Shown here piece after piece: positions 55,975-64,000 of a stretch of DNA of 64,000 bases. Location of the stretch: contig CM054143.1 in NCBI GenBank assembly GCA_028751875.1, positions 70,077,701 to 70,141,700 on the forward strand, in the 5' to 3' direction. The translations under genes were made by a program, and so were the position numbers. The notes beneath the pieces were generated by a model. The model worked only from the letters and a program-made list of their open reading frames with translations. It searched no databases and was not told where the DNA came from. The first letter of the stretch is position 1. Each line of letters opens with the position of its first letter. Source of the stretch: Rapana venosa (lineage: Eukaryota; Mollusca; Gastropoda; Neogastropoda; Muricidae).

Positions 55975-58190
55975 TTTAGTTTGGGCCCTGTCCATTCGCG
56001 GGATTTTTATCCCCAAACTTTCCCTTGGTCGCCTCTTCTTCTTCCCCCTTTGGACGGGTACTGTCTTTGCAAGCCCTTTTGGATTTGTGACATGCCCATC
56101 CCCTTTTTAAAATTTTTACTTTTTTTCCCACAAACTTTTTAAAAGGGTTTTTCCAAAAGGGTCCAACGGTTTTGTTTGGTTTCCCTGTTTTTTCCTTTTT
56201 TCGTTGCTTATTTTGGTTTTTGAAGAATGCCAAGGAGTCTCCGAAAGCTTTCTCATCTCCACTCCCTGTATCTTTCCCCCAAATCGGGCAGTCAGGGCCA
56301 GTTTTCAAAGGCATACAAAAAATTATGGATAAAAAGGGGGGCCGCTTTAGATGATTTTGGAGATAAGTGAGATTTTTAAAAATCTCCCAATGGTGTTTAG
56401 TTTTGACAAAGCTGTTATTGTTGTGCGCCCCTGCAAACTACTTCGGGCTTGGCCCCTGGTCTGAAAACAAAGGCTCCCAGGAACTTGAAGCTTTAACTGT
56501 TTTCCCAAGTTCGGGTTTTTTTAAACCCCTAAATTCAGTGCTAATGCCTTTGGGTGTTTTTTGAAACAGTTTGGTCTTCCTGAAAGATTTCCATGCCGTA
56601 TGTTTTTGGAGGCCTTATTCAATTGTTTTTTTGGGCCCGGGCCCAAGCTCTTTTTCTGACCCTGCAATTCCTTCAATTCATCTGCGAAGAAGGGTTTGTG
56701 ACTTTCTGCCACCAAGCTGACTGATCCTTCAGGGTTTTCCAGGCATCACCCTTTTTATTTTTTTTCAAGGAAGATGTTAAAAAAAGTGGGTGAGAGTGGG
56801 AACAGCCCTGCCTTACCCCAAAACTGTTGTTCGAAACCATTCTCCAATGTTTTTTGGTAGTACATTTGCACTGGGGGCCCCTCGCTTTTACGGCGGTTTG
56901 ATGACTCTAAAAGCAGGTTTGAAATTAAAATCCCTGTAAAAATTTAAAGGGTTTGCCCCAAAGTGCATGCCCCCCCCCTGTCAAATGCCTTTTTAAAAAA
57001 ATCAAATAAATACGTGGTAAAGGTTTTGTTGATGTTGAAGGTCCCGCTCACTTTGTATTTGGGTTAAATTTATTGTTTGTTGTGCTCCCCGCCCCGAAAC
57101 CTGCTTTTTCCTCAAAATGATGGTCTCTGCTTGGGGCTTCAGTCTATTCAATATTATCTGCAGCATCCCTTTGCTTGGGTGGATATGGGGGCTGATTGGG
57201 GGGTTTGTTTATGGCCTTGTTGTAGATTTCCTTTTTGGGGAGGGTGAGATGAGTTGACTGTGTCCAGGGTGTTGGCCTTTTTTTCCTGTCTGCCGATCTT
57301 GTTGCAGATTCTTATTTAGGGCGCTGATCATGGTTTTCCCCCTCCGTTTGGGCCCAAAATCAGCGGGAAAAGGTTATCAGCCCCTGCGGGAATTTCCCCC
57401 TTTTTTTCAGCAAATCTGACTGCTGTTTCCACTTCTTCTAGGGGGATAGGGTGACTGTCTGTGTTTTTTTCTTTCGGGTATTTTTAAGGGAACTTCGGGA
57501 TCCCCCTAAAGGTTCCCAATAGTTATACTGGTCGGAGCAGTATTCGGGCCATCTGTTCAAAAATTTTCCCTTGGTCGTCAGTGGGGGAAAAAAATTTTTC
57601 CCATTTTTGTTTTGGGATTTTTAAACCTTTTTTTTGTTTGTCCCGGGTTCAGGTCTTTCACCAGCTGATATGTTTTCCCTTGCAAATGTTTTTTTTGCTT
57701 TTTTCCTTCTTCAATGTCTTGGCACGTTCACCACCTTTTCCCCCTTTTTTTTCCCTCCGTCATGGATTCCTGATTTTTTTTTTTGACTGCCCTTTATTTT
57801 TTCTGCCCCTTTCTTTTTTTTCTTTTTTTTTTTTTTCTTAAAACTTTTAACGCTTGTCGCATATTTTGTAGGATTTTAAGGTGTGCCCCTTTGGTTTTTT
57901 TGATTTTTTCGGTGTTTGCCAAAAGAACTCGCTTGCTGTTTCAGTATGCGGGTATTGAAATTTTTTTCGTCAGTGTATTTTTGTCTGATTTTTTCCAAAG
58001 TGAGTGCTGAAAAACTTTCCCCCTATCCTTGCTTAAAAAATTTCTAATCCCTTTGGGTCCTTCACTTCTCGGGGTAAAATTTTGATCCTAAATTTTTTCC
58101 CGCTTGGGGGGTTTTCTTTAGACGGTCGGAAATCACCCAACACAAGATCATAAACACTGCGGCATTACTCGCAATTATATTGGTAGACCA
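55975..58190 (-). pseudogene. RTE-like APE-type LINE: endonuclease end, reverse transcriptase and C-terminus
   Basis: Read on the minus strand across frames: DLVLGDFR near 58150 (endonuclease C-terminal region), ARIGGKFF near 58030, TETASEFF near 57930, and LEEVETAVRFAEKK near 57440, where the RT begins. Then PAGADNL, and KGMLQIILNRLKPQAETII near 57180-57120. A motif A relic DFFKKAFDR lies near 57000, and the motif B region LFPLSPTFFNIFLEK near 56800-56765. Next come TYGMEIF and FKFLGAFVF (56600-56480), FLYAFE near 56310, and a C-terminal KGGRRG/KSREWTG-like end near 56050-55980. This order is that of a common invertebrate LINE. No frame is open for long, and sequence noise accounts for much of that. 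Clade is tentative. Confidence 0.7.
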
Positions 58191-58274
58191 AGGTTCATGA
58201 TGTTTTGTTGTTGCGTTGCCCCATTTCCCCCCCTTTTCCGGGTACCCGCATTCCGACTTCGGGGATGAGTGCTA

Positions 58275-58700
58275 GATATGCTCAGGTTTCCCTTTAACAT
58301 GTTCAGGTTTCCCTAACTTGTTCTTTGTTTTCCCCAAACCCATCCCTCATGCTTCCAACAGGGTTAAATGCTTCCTAAAAATTGTTCTTGCTTCCTAAAA
58401 ATTTCATGCTTCCTAACATGCCGCTTCCAACTTTGCTCATGCTTCCTAAAAGCTCATGCTTCCAAAACGTTTGTTTCCCTTTAACATGTTCATGTTTCCC
58501 TTAAAAATTTTAATGTTCCAAACATCCCTCTTTCTTCCTAAATTTGCCCCTTGTTTTCCAAAAACATTTTCCCAGCTTCCTAAAATGAATGTTTTCCTAA
58601 CATGTCAGTTTCCCAAAAACTTTTAAAAGCTTCCTAAAAATTTTCCCATCCCTTCCTAACATGTTCGTGTTTCCCTAACATGCCCATGCTTCCAAAACCC
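58275..58700 (+). repeat. About 18 bp minisatellite (CATGCTTCCTAACATGTT-like)
   Basis: Roughly 20 or more degraded units based on TGCTTCCTAACATGTTCA, also TTTCCCTAACATG variants, over about 425 bp. Confidence 0.85.
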
Positions 58701-58779
58701 ACCAAAAGGGTTTACAAAATTTACGGGATTTTTTAAACGCGAAATTTTTTTGATCTTATGCACGAAAAAGTACACAAAG

Positions 58780-58900
58780 TCAATTGGGGCCCAACCTGGC
58801 AGGTCTGCCCTGAAGTTGACCGGGCCCGGGAGATGGAAAAAATTTGCAACCCCCCCCTTTAATTCACCAGCCCACGCCCCCGGGAGAGGGAACCAGGGAA
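58780..58900 (-). mobile_element. Mollusc-type SINE body fragment
   Basis: GGCAGGTCTGCCCTGAAGTT, GACCGGGCCCGGGAGATGG, then ATTCACCAGCCCACGCC, the same order as 53900-53990. Confidence 0.6.
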
Positions 58901-59239
58901 CCCCCAATGCCCAAAAGGGGGAAGGAAGGGAAGCGGTCTTCCCCACTCAGCAGTGGCAGGGGGGGCCCTTAGAGTCTGGGGAATCGGGGAAAAGTAAACA
59001 GGGTTTCCCGGGGAAATGGGGAGACAACTGCAATTGTTGGGGGAGCCCAACCTGAACCCCTCCCCTCTTTCTGATGCATTTTCACCCCTAACCCAAACAG
59101 CCCCATTTTTCCTCTTAAAGGGTTTTGGCCCACATGCCCCACCAAAACCCCCCCGGGGTTTGCGGGTAGGGGTAGGGGTGGTTTTGGAAAAGACAGAAAA
59201 AAGAAGAAAAAAACCCAAAGTCCCTAAAACCCCCTTTAG
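58901..59239. other. No recognisable gene
   Basis: Noisy GC-rich sequence. The frames 58750-59055 and 58859-59218 show no domain. Confidence 0.5.
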
Positions 59240-60170
59240 GGAAGAAATTCAATTTTGGGTGGAAAACAAAAAAAAAGAAAAGAAAAAAACGAAAGACAAA
59301 AAAGAAATTAAAAAAAAAAACAAAGAGAAAAAAGGGAAAAAAAAAGCCGGGGGATTTCAGAAAAAGTCAGGTCGGGAAAAAATAAACAAAACAGAAAAAA
59401 AGGCGGGAAAAAAAAGAAAAAAACAAAAAAAAGTCAGGCCCGGGAAAAAAATGACAAAACAAAAAAAATTTCAGGTTGGAAAAAAATTAAAAAAAAACAA
59501 AAAAAAGGTCATTTCGGGAAAAAATTGCAAAAACAAAAAAGTCGGGGTTCTAAAAAAAAATACAAAACAAAAAAACCCCGGTCGGAAAAAATGACAAAAC
59601 AAAAAAAAAGCAGGTCGGGAAAAAAATTGCCCAAAAACCAAAAAAAATTCGGGTTTTTAAAAATGAAAAAAACAAAAAAAATTTCAGGTCGGGAAAAATG
59701 AAAAAAAACAAAAAAAAACCCACAAAAAAAAAAAAAAAGCACAAAAAAAAAAAAACAAAAAAAAAAAAGGGAAAAAACAAAAAAAAACAAAAAAAAAAAA
59801 AAAAATTTCAAAAAATGCATAAAACCCAAAAATGAAAAAAAATTCAAAATGCAAAAAAAGCAAAAATGCAAAAAACGAAAAAAAGAAAAAAAAAGGGAAA
59901 AAAAAAAATTGGCAAAAACGCAAAAAATGCAAAAAAGCCAAAAAAAAACAGACGTAACGGGAAAAAGTTTTCAAACAGAAAACAGAAAAAAAAACGCAAA
60001 ATTCAGAAAAAGTTGAGGATGGGAAAAAAGAGAGAAAGAAAAAAGTCAAATACGTACAAAAACTTAAGAATGATAGAAAAAACAAAAACAATAAAAAATT
60101 TAAACCAAAATGAAAACAACAGAAAAAACAACGAGACACATATTAAGACACCCAAAAGGGCAAAGAAAAA
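59240..60170 (+). repeat. A-rich minisatellite grading into A-rich low complexity
   Basis: From about 59350 to 59710, units of about 30-36 bp contain CAGGTCGGGAAAAA-ATGACAAAACAAAAAAA and corrupted versions. Beyond that, AAAAATGCAAAAA-type text continues to about 59940, then A-rich sequence. Lys-rich plus and Phe-rich minus frames are artefacts. Confidence 0.85.
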
Positions 60171-60249
60171 ACCTCCCCCCCCCCTCCACACTACCATATT
60201 TTTTTTAACCCAAAAAATAAAAAAGAGGGAAAAAAACATGCAACAGGGT

Positions 60250-61295
60250 AGAAAATAAATATATATATCTTTTATCTATATCTATCTTTTATCTAAACTA
60301 TCTATCTATCTATCTTTCTATTTTATAAAATTTTTATTTTATATATTATATATATAAATAAAATTATATATAAAAATATATATGTTCTTGAAGGGAAGTT
60401 TTGGGGCCCAGCAAATTGGGGGGTTTTTTTTCAAGACAATTAAACTATCTATCTACTATCAAACTATTTTATCTATCAAATTTTCTTAAAACAAACTTTT
60501 CATCTGTCCAACAACTATCTAACTATTTTGGGCCCATCTATCTATCTATCTTTCCCATCAAAAAATCTATCCCATTATCTATCTATCTGTCTATCTATCC
60601 CATCTTATCTTCTATTTTACCTACATTTTCTATTTTAACTATCTATCATCTGTCTATCTTTTCTATTAAACTTCTATTATCTATCAAACTATCTATCTAT
60701 CCTCTATCTGGGCTGTCTGTCTGTCTTTTCATTATCTAACTAAACTATCTGTCTATCTACTGTCAACAAACCTTTTAAACTATCTATCTTCATCTGTCTT
60801 TATCTTCTAATTTTCTATCTGTCTATCTATCATCTTTTTACCCATCAAACAATCAATTTAATTTTATCTATCCCTCTGTCTATCTATCTATCGTATCTAT
60901 CATCTACTATTTTACCTTTCATATCTATTAACTAACTACTATCTATCATCTATCTGTCCCATTTCTATCTATCAAACTTTCTTTTTCCCGTTTTGTCGTC
61001 TATCATCTAACCCCATCTATCTATCTTCTTTTCTATCTACTATCATCTAAACGTCTGTTATTAACTTTTTATCTATCTATCTGTCTTCTATCTAAACTAT
61101 CATCTATTGTCTATCTATCCCAATACTATCTATCTATCTACTATCTATCTGTCCCCATCTGTCTATCTAACTATCTAAACTATCAAACTATTTTTTCTGT
61201 CATCTTTATTTTCTATTATCATCTATCTAACTATCTTCTTTTCTATCTATCAAACTATCTATCTATCTATCTTTCTATCTTTCTATTAAAGGGGT
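60250..61295 (+). repeat. (TATC)n tetranucleotide array, about 1 kb, corrupted
   Basis: CTATCTATCTGTCTATC units throughout with TGTC variants and many CCC, AAA or TTT substitutions. Related to the (GATA)n array at 49355-49705 on the opposite strand. Confidence 0.9.
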
Positions 61296-61539
61296 CGTGT
61301 GCTTACGTTCGCCGCTTTTTGGCCCGTGGTTCTCTCCCATTATTTTATTATTTCCCCCAAAACCCATTGTTTTCTCTCCCCATTGTTTTTCCCCAAGCAA
61401 AATAGAAAAAAAAAACCCCGGGGTGCACCACGAACCCACACATACACCGGCGGCGTGCACGCACACGATACCCCGCACGCACACCCACACCCCCCCGCAC
61501 AACACCCGCTTGTCCCGTCGACTTTTTCCTCCTGGTGTT
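61296..61539. other. Complex DNA, no recognisable gene
   Basis: GC-richer 240 bp with CACGCACACG-type pieces. No domain recognised. Confidence 0.5.
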
Positions 61540-62445
61540 TGTCTACTTTTTTGTTTTTGGTTTTTGCAGTGTGGGGGTTTGTTGCTTTTTTTTTTGCTGT
61601 GTTGTTTTCAGTTTTGGGTTTGCATTTCTTTAAATTTTTGCTGTTCTGTTGCACTGGGGATTATAAAGGTTTCTTGGGTTTCTTTTTGTTGCAGCGTGGT
61701 TTTCTGTTTTGGGTTTTTGCTGTTTTGTTGCAGTGTGAAGTTTGTTCGCTTTTTTGTTGTGTTTTGTTGGGAGTGTGGTGTTTGTCTGTTTTGTTTTTGG
61801 TTTTTTAAGCTGTGTGGTGTTTCTCTTTTTTTTGTTGCTGTTTTTTTTTGCGTGTGAAAAATTTTTTTTTTGTTGCTGTTTTGTTGCAGTGTGGTGTTTC
61901 TTTTTGTTTTGCGTTTTGGGTTGGGAGGGTGAAATCGTTTTGTTTTGCTGTTTTGTTGTGTCTGGTGTCTGTTTTTTTGTTGCTTTTTTTGTTGTAGTGT
62001 GATGTCCGTTTTTTTTGCTTTTTTTGTTGCGTCTGGGGGTTTTTCTGTTTTGTTGTTGCCCCGTTTTTTTGCAGGTGGGGTTTTTTCTATTTTTGGGGTT
62101 TGATTTTTTAAAAGCCGGTGAAAATTTTTTTTTGTTGCTGTGTTTTTGCAGTGTAAATCGTTTTTTTGTTGCTTGTTTTTTTTGCAGTGTGGAAAACTGT
62201 TTTTTGTTGCTGTTTTTTTTGCAGTTTTGGGGTCCCTTTTTTTGTTGCTGTGTTGTTGCAGTGTGAAATTTTGTTTTTGGGTTTTGCTGTTTTGTTTTTC
62301 AGTGTGAAAACTGTTTTGTTTTTTGCTGTTTTGTTGCGGGGTGGTTTTTTTTTATTGTTGCTGTTTTGTTGCAGTGGAAATTGTTTTGTTTTGCTGTTTT
62401 GTTGCTGTGTGGTTGTTTTTATGTTTTGTTGCTGCTCCTATTTTC
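61540..62445 (+). repeat. T/G-rich minisatellite, about 30-35 bp units
   Basis: Repeated TTTTGTTGCTGTTTTGTTGC and AGTGTGGTGTTTG phrases across about 900 bp. Cys/Phe/Val-rich open frames of up to 186 codons are artefacts. Confidence 0.9.
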
Positions 62446-62489
62446 CGATTTTTTTTTATCAACGTTCTGTCTTTTTAAATGTTCCCCTC

Positions 62490-62545
62490 TCTCTCTCCCC
62501 TTTTTTCTCCTCTCTCTTTTCTCTCTCTCTCTCTCTTCTTTTTGG
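62490..62545 (+). repeat. (CT)n tract
   Basis: CTCTCTCTCC and TCTCTCTTTTC text. Confidence 0.85.
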
Positions 62546-62653
62546 GTCTTTGATTTATAAAAACAATTTTTTGGGGCCCAAACCTCCCCTGGTGAGATTT
62601 TTGGGAAAGCAATCTCCCCCCCCCAACCACACGATATTGTGGGGCTTTCGGAT

Positions 62654-62785
62654 TATATATATTATATATATATATATATTATATATATATATATAAAATA
62701 TATATATATATATATAAATATTTTAAAAAATATATATATATATATATATATATTTTATATTTTTATATATAATTTTTAATTTTTT
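62654..62785 (+). repeat. (AT)n array, imperfect
   Basis: About 130 bp of TATATATA with AAAATA and TTTAAAAA interruptions. Confidence 0.95.
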
Positions 62786-63414
62786 AAAGTTTTCCTCTGC
62801 TCCTACAAGCACTAAACCCGCCAATTTTTAAGAAAGGTGGAACGGGGTTTCAGCGTGTTTGAAAAAGTTTTCCTTTGTGCATTTTGCCCACAGGGGCCCT
62901 TGGGATAGTCTCAGCCAAGGGACTTTGACATTCAGCTCGTTTTTGTTTTTTTTGGGCAAATTGGAAGAAAGGACGTTTTGGAATGGAAAAGAACTTCAAA
63001 TTTTTTGTATTTTTTTGGGGCCCGTTAAGGGTTTAACCATCCTTTCACCCCCCTTTCATTTTTGAACGTTGCTCTATTTTTTGCAAATTGGGGGAGCAAA
63101 AATTAAAAGCTCTAACGTTTTTTTAGACCTTCGTTCACAAAATTCCCTTTTGTTAACCCAAAAATTAGAAATCTCTAAATTTTTCAAAACACTTTTAATA
63201 AAAAGTTTTATTTTTTCAGGGGAAAAAATCCCCTGTGCCTTTCCCGGAAACCTTAAAATTTTCCCGTCCCCCATACCTTTTTGGTTTTTTGCCTTGAGTT
63301 TAATAGTTTATAAATTTTTAAGAAAAAAGGGAGGAAAACTTTCAGTGAGAAAATTTAGCACATTCCCCGGTTTTTCTGTACCATTCCCAGCCCGCTGTGA
63401 TACCAAACCCCAAC
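62786..63414. other. No recognisable gene
   Basis: Noisy sequence with open frames up to 131 codons but no identifiable domain. Confidence 0.5.
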
Positions 63415-63640
63415 CCGCAAACAGCAGCAGCACAGCAAACAGGCGCGGGGGAAACAGTAAATAGCAAAAGCAGCCCAAAAACAGCAGCAGCAAACAGCAA
63501 CAACAGCAGCAAGCAGCAGCAACAGTAGCAGCACAAGGGGGCGGGCACAGTAGTAAACAAAAGCAAACAAACCTCCAAACAAACAACAAAAGCAGCAGCA
63601 ACAGCAACAGCAGCGCCGGGGAGCAGTAGTAGCAGAGCCG
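63415..63640 (+). repeat. (CAG/CAA)n-rich tract
   Basis: AGCAGCAGCA and AACAGCAACAGC text over about 220 bp. The minus frame is a Leu/Cys/Ala artefact. Confidence 0.85.
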
Positions 63641-63779
63641 CGAACTCATTGTTTGTTTGTTGCAGTAAAGCAAACAGGAAAACTGCCGTAGTTTCCAAAT
63701 TTGGGGGCAAAGTTGTTCCCCTTTTTTCCCCCATTTACCCTCCTTTAATTGCTAAAGTCCTTTTTGAAAAGGCCCCCTT

Positions 63780-63990
63780 TATAATAATGATAATAATAAT
63801 AAAAATAAAATAAAAAAAATAAAAATAATAAAATAATAAAAATAAATTTAAAAAAAATAAAAAATAAAATATAATACATGGGAAATTTTTATAGCGGGCC
63901 CTATCTTGAAAAAAAACCCAAATCAAAGCGCTTTTGTTTTATCCTAAATCATTCACATGCAGCCCGTTTCCCAACAATTTGTTTTTTTCA
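63780..63990 (-). mobile_element. L2-like LINE 3' end with (AAT)n tract
   Basis: AATAATGATAATAATAATAA and a long A/T-rich run, then ATACATGGGAAATTTTTATA, AAATCAAAGCGCTTTTG and AATCATTCACATGCAGCC, in the order seen at 11935-12050. The coding part would lie beyond the window end. Confidence 0.7.
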
Positions 63991-64000
63991 AATTTAAATG

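Larger units (their letters stand above)
38640..64000. other. Region of apparent low consensus quality
   Basis: From about 38.64 kb the sequence is peppered with runs of three to nine identical bases replacing expected bases. Known repeats become heavily corrupted (L2-like copy, RTE-like copy, TATC array with CCC, AAA or TTT in place of single units). Upstream copies of the same families are much cleaner. This fits an unpolished or low-coverage assembly segment. Reading-frame breaks in this half should not be read as biology. Confidence 0.7.

Noticed and set aside
58275..58700. Short regularly spaced repeats as a possible CRISPR array
   Set aside because: Units are adjacent and degenerate without spacers.
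61297..62696. Phe/Cys/Val-rich frames suggestive of membrane proteins
   Set aside because: T/G-rich minisatellite; the hydrophobicity is a consequence of base composition.

Overview
The window looks like gene-poor nuclear DNA of a eukaryote, most likely a marine gastropod mollusc. This rests on several APE-type LINEs of kinds common in lophotrochozoans, SINE modules familiar from mollusc genomes, piggyBac-type DNA transposons and dense microsatellites (CA, CT, AT, AAT, GATA and homopolymers). I found no convincing multi-exon host gene and no functional RNA gene. Every protein similarity I recognise belongs to a transposable element, and all are broken. The species call is inference.

Layout, 1-15.9 kb. 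A LINE 3' end (1-452, minus) is followed by a 0.7 kb direct tandem duplication (459-1869), a CA/CT array and an L2-like LINE fragment (2225-2750, minus). A block at 3240-4560 recurs at 45860-47000. LINE family A (plus) starts at 5617 and is scattered to about 14060. It is interrupted by unidentified DNA carrying an internally deleted piggyBac element (7460-8950), a local inversion (9161-9563), and a nested L2-like LINE (11920-13873) whose reverse transcriptase is one stop codon from complete at its C-terminus.

15.9-38.6 kb. A 2,530 bp segment (15911-18440) recurs, apparently without a mismatch, at 32306-34835. Both copies lead into an RNase H-bearing LINE, and identity drops abruptly downstream. 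Between them lie a 712 bp TTAA-flanked MITE (20095-20806), a LINE related to the one at position 1 (23790-25857, plus), and a long second copy of LINE family A in reverse (31640-26690). That copy was hit by two SINEs. One of them (27843-28265) carries a tRNA-like box A joined to a 5S-rRNA-like internal promoter. A further LINE C-terminal fragment lies at 37672-38622.

38.6-64 kb. From about 38.64 kb the text changes character. Short homopolymer runs replace expected bases, and repeats recognisable upstream appear heavily corrupted, which suggests low-coverage or unpolished consensus. It holds a second TTAA MITE (38655-39329), a second L2-like LINE including endonuclease (49320-47090), an RTE-like LINE (58190-55975), SINE fragments, and very long low-complexity tracts: A/C-only 50.1-51.07 kb, purine 51.39-52.2 kb, G/T 52.87-53.43 kb, A-rich minisatellite 59.2-60.2 kb, TATC array 60.25-61.3 kb and a T/G minisatellite 61.5-62.4 kb. 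Long open frames there, up to 889 codons, are artefacts of base composition.

The elements form one nested history: autonomous LINEs, SINEs that appear to borrow the L2-like 3' tail, and piggyBac-type elements. I did not find a convincing new host-encoded system. The most informative items are the chimeric tRNA/5S SINE, the shared L2/SINE tail, the TTAA MITE pair and the identical 2.5 kb duplication that ends abruptly.
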